Positions 9,662-22,198 of a DNA stretch of 64,000 bases are shown in pieces. The stretch is taken from assembly GCA_037501455.1 (NCBI GenBank), contig CM074862.1, positions 52,917,501-52,981,500 of the forward strand. The letters are read 5' to 3'. The stretch comes from Lantana camara (taxonomy: Eukaryota > Streptophyta > Magnoliopsida > Lamiales > Verbenaceae). Positions within the stretch are counted from its first letter, which is position 1, and the number at the start of each line of letters is the position of its first letter. The position numbers were made by a program, and so were the translations under genes. The notes under the pieces are model-generated. The model was not told the origin of the DNA and ran no database searches. It saw only the letters and a program-made list of their open reading frames with translations.

Positions 9662-12600
9662 TGTAACACCCCGGAGCGGAGGGCGCCACATCCCCCGCAC
9701 CATAGTCCAACACGAGAATTGAAAGGGGAACCCCATCCCCGCATCGAACCATGGTGAACAGGTGACAAACAAAAAAAATCAAACCTAAGCTAGGCGGTCT
9801 GGACCCTGAACAGAGTGCGCAATAAATTAAATCAGAGGTGCGGAAGCCACAGGATCACAAAACAAACCAATTACAGATATAAAAGCTCAGAAAGAGATAT
9901 ACATATTTCAACATGCTTTGCCCACCCCGCGCTAAAAGAAATATTCAAAGCTTCAAATTACAAAACATAGCTTATAATTATTTATACATAGTACCAAATG
10001 TACGTAGTACCAAAGCGGGAAAGTAAATATGTAATGCAAGGACTCTACAAAGACTCGAACAACTCCCAAGACTCGAAAGACAATTGCCGCCTAGCCAGAC
10101 TCCCAATCGGGTACCTGCAAAGCTCAAGACAAAAGGGGAAAAAGAGAAGGAGCAACGAGGGTCAGTCCTAGAGACTGGTGAGGGGGCTAACACACGCACA
10201 CATAACGTATACATAAGAGCCAAGCATATACAAATCGAAAATGTTCATGAATCGGGAGTGGTTTTTACATTACAAAAGGTTTAACACGTGATACTATATA
10301 TACGAAGAAAGAGTTAGGACCAAAGGCCAAAATCTAACAAGTTTTACAAATTAGGAGTCCACCCCGTTTCACAAACCGTATCGGATACATAAGCATAAAC
10401 CAAACCATATCGGATACAAAGCATAAACGGAAACACGGCGAGAACGAGTTCTCACACACACTTACTCAGACTAAAGCAAAACTCATAAAACAATCCCACC
10501 TTTACACCATTGGGGAAGAGAGGTGCCCCTCTCGGTTCCCACCACAGAACAGAACTGATGAACCGGGGGATCCCGCCCGAGTCCTTCGACGACAATGCCA
10601 AAATGCGATCCGTCGGCATAGGAGAACTAAGCCTCCCGTTGGTGGAGAAGTGCACAGGGGTCGTAACCGGCGACCCCAATGGTCGTCCCGGGTCTCCCTT
10701 ACCCACAATCTCCGGGGCCCATCACACAAATCACGGAACTCACAGACACATATCTCACAAAACGTACTTATCACAAAAGCTTTTCTTGTCAAAACTTAAC
10801 ACGTACGCACACCAACCCTTTTCGAAAACGAATAAACAAAACTTAGCTTATATACTTATAAAAGCCTTTTCAATGGATTTCATAGCAAATGGGCCAATTC
10901 CCGCAAAATACATATCCAACACTTATTTATACATATATATAATTCGCATGCGGGCTTAAATTACAATTAGGGATGTAGGTCATAATAGCTAAAAAGAAAG
11001 AAACCTCACCTCCGAGAAGCAACGGGAGCAAAGGAAGCAAACGAACGCCTAGAAGACCACCTCGTCAACCAAGGAACGAACCTAAAGGCAAACAAAGGTA
11101 AAGGACAACCTTAGACTCAAAATGAACCACATTAGACGCTCGGCATATGTGTATGTATATTTATGATGCAAAGAATATGGAATGAATTCACATTAGGTCA
11201 TATAGAGACATAACATGCAAACAAGAACATTTTTCACAAACGAGGGCAAAGCATAAATCATAAATTCACAAGATCAAGCTTAACACATCATACAACAAGT
11301 TAATCATGCATATACATCATAAACGAGACAAGAAGAACCAACGAAAAGCAACGAAACGACGAAAGAAACTCCTCCCAACCAAAACCTACTGAGCGGACAC
11401 GGTCTTATCCGAAATGCAAAGGAATTGGACACGGCAGTGTCCGGTTTAAATTAAATCAGGGCCCAAAGTCGAGAGCTTGACACGGCCGTGTCCATTTCCA
11501 GTTAAAACATGACATGGCCGTGTCATGCATTCGGGACAGAAAAATATAACGCAGCAACAGCAGTTTTTTGGCAAGAAAAACAGGGCATTTCGGTGAAAGC
11601 CTTAAGGAGTCTCTTATGCCTTCAAAAACACATATAGCAAGCATGAAAATAACATCAATTCATCATATAATCATGCCATAAAAGTAGAAACAAATTCAGC
11701 TACAACACATGCAAGAATCAAAGCAAGAAAGGGGAGGGAAAGCATCAAGATATATCATCCATTTTCAAGCACTCATCCAAGGCCAATCACTCATAGCTCA
11801 ACTAACATGAAAGGAGATGCAATAAATGATGAGAATCAAGTTAAAGGAGCAACATATAATCATCCAAACTCAAGAGAATTAAGAGGAAGGCAAGAATCAT
11901 CAAAATCATCCAACCTACACTATTCACATGCTTGCTCAATCTCAAGAACCAACCAATGAAATAAGCTCAAATCCACATATAAGAGAGAAGAGAGAGTGTA
12001 GATTAACATCATAAGCTTACCTTTCGAATTTGAGAATATTCGGATGTGATTTGAGCTCAAAATCTCCAAAATGGCCTAAGGGGTTTTCTTCCTTCCTTCC
12101 TTCCTTGGAGCTGATCGTGATTGTGGGAGAGAGAGAGATGGAATGGCTCGGTTTTGGCAGCTTAAGGGACAAGAGAGGGCTTAACTCAAGGTATAGATCA
12201 TGGTTAAGGCTTGGTTAGGGTTTAAGTGGGGTCCACAAAACTTAATTAAGTCAAAAGGTAGCTTTAAGGCGCAAGGGGCTCATTCCGGTGGAACAACGGG
12301 GAATTAAATGGGCTTAGAAAAATATGAATCTAGATTCTTTGTCTTGCTTTCTTCGTTACGAATTCAACGCATCTTCCGGAATTCGAATCCGAATTCCCGA
12401 GCTCAAGTTACGCCTTCCGGAACACAAGGTGCGCTAAAGCTCGTTAGGCCCTTATGTCCCTAAAACATAAAACGGTTTCAAAACCGTATCAAACGAACTC
12501 AAAAACAAGTAACGAACATAAAGACACATACATAACACACATAAGTCACGCATAGCACGTAGTCACAAGAATCGAAAACGAACACAAACGGAGCAAGAAC

Positions 12601-12770
12601 GAAACAAAGAGAACAAATACGTTCAAATAGATCACATAAGGTCAAATACATTCAAGTAATTCAAATATATCATATAAAAAGTATAATAAACACATAATTA
12701 AATAATTAAAAGCACACATAGCTCACCCGTGAGGGCGTACCTGGAAAGGCCGGACGAGCGGGATGTTACA
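9662..12770 (-). mobile_element. Gypsy solo LTR D, minus strand
   Basis: On the minus strand it starts at 12770 (TGTAACATCCCGCTCG) and ends at 9662 (GGGGTGTTACA). The TSD gagta flanks both sides (9657-9661, 12771-12775). Only one LTR of 3109 bp lies between the TSDs, so the internal part was lost by LTR-LTR recombination. The box CCACATCCCCCGCACC is at 9686-9701, and a candidate donor (GAAAG|GTAAGC on the minus strand) is at 12019-12020. No gene is seen. Confidence 0.9.
11395..11526. repeat. Palindrome cassette in LTR D
   Basis: It holds GGACAC/GTGTCC around GGCA (11427-11442), GACACGGCCGTGTC (11479-11492, perfect) and ATGACATGGCCGTGTCAT (11509-11526, one mismatch). A weaker unit (GGACACGGTCTTATCC) is at 11395-11410. 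Confidence 0.9.
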
Positions 12771-14737
12771 GAGTATATTAGTTTCTTATCATGTTAGTAT
12801 TCTTTCCCTAAAGTTTCAACTTCATATTCAGCCCCTAAGTACTTGATCATGGCATGATTGAACCAAATCGGGGCTCATATGTGCGGTTTTGGCGCCCCAG
12901 ACTTGCTGCATGGTTTCGGTGCTCTTAACGTGTGATTTGGCCTTTGCATTCTAAATGAAATATGCTCCTAACATGCTAAATATGTTGTATATCAAGTTTC
13001 ATAAGATTTGGAGTTGATTTGGTATGCTTTTAGACTGATTTTGTATAGGGTCTGTTTTGCCAGTAAACCTTATTTTCATTTTTGGCCTGTACCGAGACAC
13101 CCCCGTGTCTCATTTGCTTTGAAATGTGAGACACCCCTGTGTCATGCACTTTTAGCATGTCTGTACTGTGACACCCCCGTGTCTCGGGTTACTTAAGTTG
13201 AGGGACACGGGCGTGTCCCTCCACCTGCGCAGTTCTTGTCTTTTCCTTTTCGGTTTTTGATTGTTTCACCTCTTTAAGGCCTTTATCTTCATTTGTGATG
13301 AACTATGAACTTGTTATACTATGCGTTGGGAGTATTGTGGTTTAATTTCATAACATTTGGATGAGATTTAGGCATGCTTTTGCTGAATGCCGTTTATGTG
13401 CGTTTTATGGCGTTTGTGATTTCCGTAACCCATTTCCCTTATCATATGATTTGTTCTTGTTTTCAAATTTTGGAAATATGTTATATTATGTAATATGATG
13501 TATATAGTTGAGTTTTGTGAAAGATTGAATACGTTTGAATGTGTGTTGAACTTAATTTACTTCAACGCTCTTATTTGCCTAAATGTCGGATCTTGTGCTC
13601 TGAATTTACATCATATGCACCCATATGACATTGCCGAGCGTCTTAATTGGTCATATTGAGTCTCACTTCACTTTTATTGCATAGATTTTGATTCCGTTGG
13701 AGACGAGGCCGGTCCGAGAGGCTCTTGTGTTCTCCTTTTCGCCGTTTAAGGTGGGTTTCTCTACTATTTAGTTAAATGGCCCTATATACTCCCAATGTGA
13801 AAAGATTTCGGCCAAAAGTATATATATGTATATAGAGTCGTTTTCAAGAGTAAATGTTTTCAATGTAAAGCCCTTATTTCATGAACCTACCTAATGTTTT
13901 GGCGAGAATAAATGAATGAATGCATAGAATGGGGCCCAGGGACTTAGTGTGAGTGGTGACCCGAGGAGGCAAGGGCTGACGGTGATCCCTCACACTAGTT
14001 CCACCAATGAACGGCGTAACCGGACCTCATTAGGAGTTAGCGAGGAATAGACGCTGAGTGCCATCTGGGGAGTCATGTTCCCCTTTTGGTCAATGAATGG
14101 GTGGATGGGCCTTGCAAACCCGCCACCAACCCGGAGGAAGAAGGTGTAAATGTTAATGAATGTGCACAAAAGAATGATATGCATGAAAAGAATGAATGAA
14201 TGAATGTTTAAATGAATTACACGAGGTGTTGGTTGGAGATAATGCACGCCCACTCGCCGGGCTAATAATGACCTAATGTAAATGAATCGTTATAATCCCT
14301 TTTGATGATTTCTTTACTTTGCCCACTTGGGAAATTCTTTAAAAACCTCACTTGGGATTATAGCTTGCATGTGATTGTTAAATACCATCGTCTATTATAT
14401 CTATGCCCTGTTTTATACCCACCAGTCCCTTTTGGACTGAACCCGGTTAGCTTTCAGTTGTGTTGTGCAGGTGTCAAGGGAGCTAGGCGGGAATTCGAGT
14501 CATAGGTTTTACATTCGCTTTTAGCTCTTGTATTTTTTATCTTACACTTACATATTGCACGTTGGATCATTATATATGAATAATAATGGAGCGTACTTGT
14601 TGTTTGAGCCTTGACGGCATTTGATAATGTACATGACTTATTTTTGGAGCTTGAATGATCATTGTTTATATTATGGCCAGTTAATGCTTCCGCAATTGTA
14701 TTTACTCTGATTTTATGGTTCAAGGGTTAGTCCCGCC
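12771..14737 (+). repeat. Gypsy LTR C, segment 2
   Basis: This continues C after the second gagta. A candidate acceptor AG is at 13683-13684, a second donor (AAG|GTGGGT) at 13751, and a second acceptor (GTGCAG) at 14469-14470, followed by GCTAGGCGG. The segment is broken at 14738 by copia element E (TSD ccgcc, 14733-14737). No gene is seen. Confidence 0.8.
13094..13220. repeat. Palindrome cassette in LTR C
   Basis: Four units: GAGACAC/GTGTCTC around CCCC (13094-13111), GACAC/GTGTC around CCCT (13130-13143), GACAC/GTGTC around CCCC (13170-13183), and AGGGACAC/GTGTCCCT around GGGC (13201-13220). Confidence 0.9.
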
Positions 14738-16715
14738 TGTTAGAGTAGTACCCTAGAAGAGCCAAACAATTTAGGCCTCTTTTTGTAAGCTACTCTTAGT
14801 AGCAGCAATTTGTGACATTAATGAAATAATAATTATAACGTTTCATAGTCGTTTAATTCTATGTGGACAATTCATCATATCTCATTCAAGTTTATCAATT
14901 GCATATCATAACTGTTTGTGTATGGATGAAACCCCAAGGTCACACTAAGCTACGGGACTTGACCTCGCATAAGGATGGAGGTTATGAAACAAGTCTCTAT
15001 GGCGTAACCTAAACCAACTCCAAGTCGAAGAGTCTAATAAGCACGGGGATGTTGACTTGACTCGTTTGAGACTTGCTCATATGACGTGCCTTTTAGAAAG
15101 GTTACTTTGTTTCATAAGTATTGAATGTAGAGACATTCACATGCTTATGGGGGTGCTTGTTAGGGAACAAGTACACTGAGGATCCCGATGGGGATACCTC
15201 AATGGGGTAAGGCTTTTATGCCTTAATGATGAGGTTGGTTCCCTAGTTATGGTAGTGTCTAAATGGTCCTTAGACTTGAGGCTCCATTGATGCTCTATGC
15301 ATGACAAGGGCAATGTTTGATATGCGCCTAGAGATTCATGGGTGTTTGATATACCTCAATTGGGTTCCATGAATCTCGTTATGGTTGTATGTTGGCATTG
15401 TTCGAATCATGTATGGGGGCATATGAGAGGCCAACATAGAATCTATCGCTCGTCTAGAAGAACGAGTGAATCACCCATGAGTTCTATTGTAGCACATTCC
15501 ACTTAAATCCTTGCGCAAGGTAGTGAGATCTAAATTAGGAAATGGGTTTCCTAGAGTGTTAGATCAAATGGAATTGCTATTAGAATTAATTCATAGCATT
15601 AGGACTAATAGGGTTCTATTATTCCCATGCCCTAGGTCCTAATCGAGGATTGGACGACAGAAGGATCTTATCTCACGATATCCATAAGACTGAAAGGTTC
15701 ACAACATAAACTTCACCTGTTGGATAGGTGGTCATGAGCTTGTCACTAGACATCGATCATGATCTGTAGGTATTGATTAATTAAAAGGAGTTTTAATTAA
15801 ACAATGATTAATTGAAAGGATTTAATTGAATCAATAAGATAAATTGTTATCTAAAATACCACGTTAAGAATGTGGGCCTACTACTATTCATTGGTGAACC
15901 TAAGGGGTCACACAATGACTCGAATTGAACAACAAGATTATCTAAAGATCAATAGAGATTGATTGATAAATTAAAAGAGTTTAATTTATGAGAGAGTAAT
16001 TAATTAATAATTGTATTAATTAATTTATGCTTAATTGTTAAGCTATTGAGAATAGATATTAAAGAGTTAACATTAATTTAAATAAGTGTATTTAAATTAA
16101 TTGGAATTGAAATTTAATTAGGAGTAATTAATTTTTAAGTCCACAAATTTAATTAGATATTGGACTTGTGATTTAATTAATGTAATTAAATTAAGTCCAC
16201 TAATTAAAATGAATATTGGGTTTTTAATTTAATTAACTAGTAATTAAATATAAGCCCAAGACTGGCCCATAGGGTTTTTGACCTAGGACTAAGTATTTAA
16301 GAAAGATAAGGGAGAGAAATCAAACATCGTTGTTTTCTTATTTTCTGTTTTCTCTCCCAGTCTCTCTTCTGTCTCATCTCTCAATACTGTATTGAGAATG
16401 CTATTAGATAATCAATATCTAATTAGTGTTCTAGTGTGCTAATTGAATAGTTGTTCAATTACGGGTCGTGGACTACCTTAGAGGAATTCAGCGTGGGATT
16501 CTTGGAAGAAGATCGGATAGAAGAGAAGCGGGTAGGTTTTGGAAAACCTTCTTATCATCGCCATCAATTGGAAGCGAAAGAGGTATTTGATTCATCTTCC
16601 ATTTAAATCATAAATTTGAATCAAAGGCTGATCTTAATTGGAATTCCGATAAAACTTGTTTTATAATCCCTAAAAATTTTAATTTTCGCTGCGTTAGGGT
16701 TGTCGAATTCCAACA
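14738..16715 (+). repeat. 5' LTR of copia E
   Basis: It starts TGTTAGAGTAGTACCC and ends GAATTCCAACA. It is 1978 bp, longer than its partner (1814 bp). The 3' LTR lacks about 140 bases found here from about 15890 to 16030, and lacks a short segment near 15335. A TATA-like TATTTAAG is near 16294, followed by a CT-rich leader. Confidence 0.95.
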
Positions 16716-16716
16716 G

Positions 16717-16730
16717 TGGTATCAGAGCCA
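16717..16730 (+). other. Primer-binding site of E (initiator Met tRNA)
   Basis: TGGTATCAGAGCCA begins two bases after the LTR. It is complementary to the 3' end of plant initiator Met tRNA. Confidence 0.9.
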
Positions 16731-18897
16731 TACTTTGATTGATTTACGATTTTTAATTCTTTGTATTAATTTGATTAATATATTGTTGCGTGTCATGTTT
16801 ATTTTAATTTGAGATTCATTTGGGCAGAGTTTTAAAATTTGAAGAAAAGTTCTTGTTTTAAAACTTTTATCAAAATTATGAGATTTTTATGAAAATCGGA
16901 AACCTGTTTCGATTTTATAAAATTATAATTTTTATTCATGTTTTATTTTAAACTTGTTTTAAAGTAAAATTCAACAAAATTTTTGGACTGCACAGTACTG
17001 TCGTGCACAGTGCGTGCAAAGGTGAAAGTGGGCAGCTGCTGACCTAGGGCACGTAGTGGACTGGGCTTTCCATGTCGCAGCCTGTTTTCAGGATTTTTGG
17101 GCCGAGAGTAAGGTTGGCTGCCACATTTTAGGGCATCAGCGGGTTGGGCCATTAACAGCACCAAGCTGGGCTCCTGCTCGGTGGGCCGCGCTGTGCAACC
17201 CTGAAGTTGGGCTGAATATAAGCCCAAGCACCTTTATGTAAAGCCCAACCTCCATGGAAACACATATTTTCTGCAAAATGGAATAACAGGGATTTGAACC
17301 CAGGATCCCATAAATGCAGATATAGCATTTCACCAGCTAGGCTATCTCAATTAGTTGAGATTATTTCGCTAAGTTTTGTTGTTACCTCTATGGCACCATT
17401 TTTAAAATTGTTTTAAAGCTAAGTTTTTATAATTAATTTTGTAAAATTGTTTTATTTGAAAATTACTTATTTTTGCCCAAATATGAATTGTTAAAATTGA
17501 AGCATGATTTTATTAGATAGGGATCTAATGGAAATTAAATTGGATTAGAGAATTCAATTTAATTAAATTTGAAGGATTAATTTAATTTGGGAATTAAAAG
17601 ATAATACTTGGTCAATAAATAATTTTAGAAATTATTTAAACACTTTAAATCGCATAATGACTATTTACTTGGTAAATTTATTTTATGCAATGCATTGGAT
17701 TTATGGTTAGATCAATCATGGGCTTTATTTGCGCTATGTATGGTTTTATTTTATTTATGCATTTTGATATTGGTTTTAAAAGAGAGCCTGCGAGCCTCTT
17801 ATTCAATTATTGTAAGCATTGTTTTTATTTTCTCCCCCTTAAAATGTAATCCCCCTTTATTTTGTAAAGAGAGTAGTTTTAGGGTGAGATCTCTAATTAG
17901 ATTAGGAGATGGAGAAACAAGACGGAGCAAGCAACGGAATAAGAAGTCCTTCAAGGCCCCAAAAGTGTTTGGGTGCGTTTATTTTGATGTAATAGAATAG
18001 GATTCTATTTGAGTGCTCTCTTTGTGTGTTTAATTCCGTTTGATGCATGAATAGAACCATGGTCGATAAAATGGCTATTATGGACCATGCATAGGAAGCC
18101 AATGATTATCCATATTATAGGAGCATGCTAGGCTTTTATTATCTTGTTATGAATGTTATCTTTATGTGCATAAATGTGTTCATGCATTAAATAAGATAAA
18201 AAGAAGATAATAATTACAATTGATGAGTCTTGGTAGAATTTTTGAAATTCTTATACCCCGAACAGTCTTAGATAGTCTCAGACAATATAAATATTAAATC
18301 CAAATGGAAATTGAAGGATAAAATTCGATTTTATAAATTTCCAAGCATTCCGTTAATAGAATTATTTGTTTTAGAATTAATCAAATCATTAAGTATTGGC
18401 CACGAGGTGTGGGATACGAAATGACGAGATTAATTGAACTAAAATAATTCTTTGCACAAAAGATGCAATTTTTCAAAGTTAAAATTATGGTATTGGCCAC
18501 GAGGCGTGGGATATCCATAATGGCGATGGAGAAATCTTAGGGATTGACGGGGCGGATTTAAATGCTGATTAGTATATATGTCGCACGAGTCGTGGGTCTA
18601 TATGAAAGGTAATGCAAAATAATATTAGGAGTTGTATAGAGATACAATTGATGATAAGATCGTCTACCTTAATGCTTAAAGTCGGATGTCTCACAAGTCG
18701 TGGGTCCGATAATAAGTGCTTGAGGATCTTAATACCCACTATTTGAGAAACATGATTTTTCTAAAATTATTAGGGGGTCAAAGGAGTTTGATTAAAATAG
18801 TGGGAGACTACATTTGATAAAAGTCCATATCATTTGTAATCCGTCACTCATACTACGTTTTCTGCTTACATGTAGATTTTCTGCTAAAATCGTGATG
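16731..18897 (+). other. Untranslated leader of copia E
   Basis: About 2.2 kb of mostly AT-rich sequence without a supported gene. It contains a more GC-rich patch at about 16985-17235 and a tRNA-like sequence at 17281-17351. Near the end, direct repeats of the type GTCGCACGAGTCGTGGGT (18420-18710) recur, and they also occur in the leader of H (23940-24260). Confidence 0.7.
17281..17351 (-). other. tRNA-like sequence in the leader of E
   Basis: On the minus strand there is an A-box-like TAGCCTAGCTGG (17333-17344) and a B box GGTTCAAATCC (17290-17300) at tRNA-like spacing. The would-be acceptor strands (ATTGAGA and the bases after the T arm) do not pair, so it is not a working tRNA gene. It may be a tRNA pseudogene or a piece of a tRNA-derived SINE. 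Confidence 0.6.
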
Positions 18898-19367
18898 TCT
18901 AAAAATCCACTTAGTGCTATCCTTGAGGCCAATAAATTGATTGGCTCGAATTATGCTGATTGGCTACGCAATCTCAAGATTGTCTTGGATTCTGAAAGGA
19001 GGACCTATATATTGACACAGTCTCCTCCCGATGTCATACCTGATGACATGGCAGCCGATGAGAGGGAAACAACTCTCCAGTGGCAAGAAGATGATCTACA
19101 GGCTAGATGCTTAATGCTTGCCACTATGTCTCCCGAGTTGCAAAGGCAGCATGCTGAGATGCGCCACTCGGCTGAGATCCATCTTCACTTGGAACAGATT
19201 TACAAGCCGATCAATAGGATTGATCGATTCGCAGCATCTAATGAGTTATTCTTACTTAAAATGATTGAGGGGTCGAGTGTTCATGAACACTGCATTAAGG
19301 CTTTAGGCCTTATTGAAAAGCTTGCAAGTCTCGAGGTGATCATGGATAATGAGCTTTATGTAGATTT
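18898..19367 (+). pseudogene. copia E gag, N-terminal part (split)
   Basis: From ATG at 18898 the frame reads MSKNPLSAILEANKLIG and continues in close parallel with the gag of H (NYADWLRNLKIVLDSE, then DLQARCLMLATMSPELQRQH). It is a copia-type gag N-terminal domain. The frame is broken at 19368 by solo LTR F and resumes at 34549 after the duplicated gattt. Confidence 0.9.
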
Positions 19368-21382
19368 TGTTGGAAAACACGAATCAGAAAGCAGCGGAAT
19401 TTAAAAAATTTTCCCAACAAAAGGACCTTGGACTCGCAATCGTGTAACCAAATTCGTAGAGACAGAAAACTTACTTTTCTTTTGTTCTTTCTTGAAGCGT
19501 TTCAAGCCACCCAAGAACGCTCTTCTCGCGGCTTGATCCCCTCTCCTTGGTAAAGCTCGAATCTTCAAACTTCTAACTTGAAGTCTCTAGAGAAAGTCCA
19601 CCAACTTGATCACAATCTAACTAGTAAGGATGCTAGTTCTCTAGTTAGTGTTTAGGCTTAACCTAGGGTTTATTTGATATTGGAGAAAGGAAGGTGTTCA
19701 ACACATGAACCAAAAGAATTGCCAATTAGCTCTAAAGGGGAGCATGAGCTCCCCTATATATAGGAAACGGAGAGGGACGGCCGAACCTATTCCTTGTTGG
19801 ACAAGGATTTGGTTCCTCTCTCTCCTATTACTTGATCATCAAGTATTTTCCAACTTTGACTTTGAATTCTAATTCAAGTCAACTTTAAGAGATCTAAAAA
19901 TATCCAAACTATTTTTGGATAATTTTATACTTTATTTATTATAAAATAAATAACTTATTTTTATCTAATTAATTAATTCGTAATTAATTAACTAGATTAT
20001 TTTCTCCAAAATAAGACTTTCTTTTTAATTCAAAATTAAACCAAAGTCTATTAAATAATTAACACATTTAATTATTTAATACATATATATATATATAATA
20101 TATATTCTGTAACGCCCGAGCATGAGGCGCCACATCCCCCGCACCGAGACCCGACCCTCATAGGAAAAGGAAAATTCCTACACGTGCCAAATCACGACGA
20201 ACGAGGACACAACACACACGCTAAGCTAGGCGGAAGCTGTTAGGAATAGTGCCCTAGAAAGCCGATTGTATATCCGCTTTGTACTTTTCCTTATTGTAAT
20301 CACAGACAATCTTTGAATAAAATAACGAATTGAGGCAACACTTCTTTATATGCTCTTGTTTGGTATGTGTTTACTTTAGCTGTGCATGTATGAGAACTCC
20401 CCTAATCCTGATGACTTTAGGACTCTACCATTTAGGTGAAATGGTTCATGAAACGAGCCCTATATCACATAAGTCATGATTAGTAAAATACTCCAAGCCG
20501 ATGAGTCCTACAGACAGTGGGAGTGTCAACCTGACTCCTCTAAGGCTTGCTTGTGGGATCACGCCCTTAAGAAGGACCACCTTGTTTCATGGAGGTGCAA
20601 AGTGTATAGTTGATACGTGCGTGATACATGAGGGTGCTTACTTTAATAAGTAAGTTCACTGAGGTGCCCCGTGTGAGAACATTCCTAAATGGGAAAGGAA
20701 GTTTCTATTTCAGGAAATGGAAACTTCCAGATTAGGAAATATCTCACGAGTCATTGATGTGATTAATTGATCCTTAGACTTGAGGTTCCTTGTCACTTTA
20801 TGAGTTAACTCTGTAGTCTTAGGTATAAGCTTTAAAGGGTGTCGCCTTAGACAACTGATTCAAGGCTTATGCTGGGGCTGCACAAGTGATTCATGAAAGT
20901 GAATGAGAATCAAGAAAGGACCTACACTTGCATTTGCAAGGTGATCTCTTATTGTGTAAGTCATTCATATGCCATATGGAGTCCTTGGCCAAGGCAGTAG
21001 ATCAAGACATCAAGAAAAGGGTTTCTTGGATTGAGATCAAATGGATATGAAATGCACTTAGCTTTAAGACCAGATTATTAGGGTTCTGATTATTCCCTTG
21101 CCCTAGATCTTGGTTGAGAGATAGTAAGTAGGAGGATTGTATCTCACATGAATCAATGACTTAAAGGTTCTGTCGAATCTGAACATTCCAATTCAGCTAG
21201 GGGTTAAACACCTGTTGCTAGACTATGGTCGTTTAATCTGTGGACTGATTAATTAATTAGTGAATTAATTAATTAGGGTCACTGCTAATTGAATTGAGAA
21301 CCTAGAGGGTTACACACAACAACTTGGTTACATGAGTTGAGGCTTGAAAATGATTAAACGAGTTAATCGGACCAAGAGGGTT

Positions 21383-21456
21383 CCACACGTGTGAATTCAC
21401 ACGTGTGGCTCGCGTGAGTGACACGTGTCACTGTGACACGTGTCACACACGTGTGG
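21383..21456. promoter_or_regulatory. ACGT-core (G-box/ABRE-like) palindrome array in the H LTR
   Basis: A perfect 26-bp palindrome (21383-21408) contains two CACACGTGTG units. AGTGACACGTGTCACT (21417-21432), TGTGACACGTGTCACA (21432-21447) and CACACGTGTG (21446-21455) follow. All centre on ACGT. ACACGTGTC resembles the G-box or ABA-response element bound by plant bZIP and bHLH factors. The array lies about 330-400 bp upstream of the TATA box. It is repeated in the 3' LTR (from 29549) and in F (33328-33403). The regulatory role is inferred. Confidence 0.65.
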
Positions 21457-21788
21457 TAATATATATATGTGTTAAATAATTAATTAGTTAATTATTTAAT
21501 AGACTTTGGTTTAATTTTGAATTAAAAAGAAAGTCTAATTTTGGAGAAAATGATCTAGTTAATTAATTACGAATTAATTAATTAGATAAAAATAAGTTAT
21601 TTATTTTATAATAAATAAAGTATAAAATTATCCAAAAATAGTTTGGATATTTTTAAGTTCTCTTAAAAGTTGACTAGAATTAGAATTCAAAGTCAAAGTT
21701 GGAAAATACTTGATGATCAAGTAATAGGAGAGAGAGGAACCAAATCCTAGTCCAATATGGACTAGTTTCGGCCGTCCCTCCCCTTTCC

Positions 21789-21796
21789 TATATATA
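21789..21796 (+). promoter_or_regulatory. TATA box of the H LTR
   Basis: TATATATA in CTTTCCTATATATAGGGGAG, followed by a leader that reaches the gag start. The 3' LTR copy is at 29955-29962. Confidence 0.7.
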
Positions 21797-22184
21797 GGGG
21801 AGCTCATGCTCCCCTTTAGAGCTAATTGACAATTCTTGGTTCATGTGTTGAACACCTTCCTTTCTCCAAGATTATATTAAACCCTAGGTTAAGCCTAAAC
21901 ACTAACTAGAGAACTAGCATCCTTACTAGTTAGATTGTGATCAAGTTGGTGGACTTTCTCTAGAGACTTCAAGTTAGAAGTTTGAAGATTCGAGCTTTAC
22001 CAAGGAGAGGGGATCAAGCCGCGAGAAGAGCGTTCTTGGGTGGCTTGAAACGCTTCAAGAAAGAACAAAAGAAAAGTAAGTTTTCTATCCCTACGAATTT
22101 GGTTACACGACTGCGAGTTCAAGGTCCTTTTGTTGGAAAAATTTTTTAAATTCCGCTGCTTTCTGATTCGTGTTTTCCAACAAG

Positions 22185-22198
22185 TGGTATCAGAGCCA
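22185..22198 (+). other. Primer-binding site of H (initiator Met tRNA)
   Basis: TGGTATCAGAGCCA begins two bases after the 5' LTR end (22182). Confidence 0.9.

Larger units (their letters stand above)
20238..22182 (+). repeat. 5' LTR of copia H
   Basis: It starts TGTTAGGAATAGTGCCC and ends GTTTTCCAACA. It carries an ACGT-centred palindrome array (21383-21456), a TATA box (21789-21796) and a leader with AAACCCTAGG. LTR differences seen by eye are near 20560, 20798, 20874, 20915 and 21658. Confidence 0.95.

Noticed and set aside
17281..17351. A working tRNA gene
   Set aside because: A and B boxes are present, but the acceptor ends do not pair, so it was kept only as a tRNA-like sequence.
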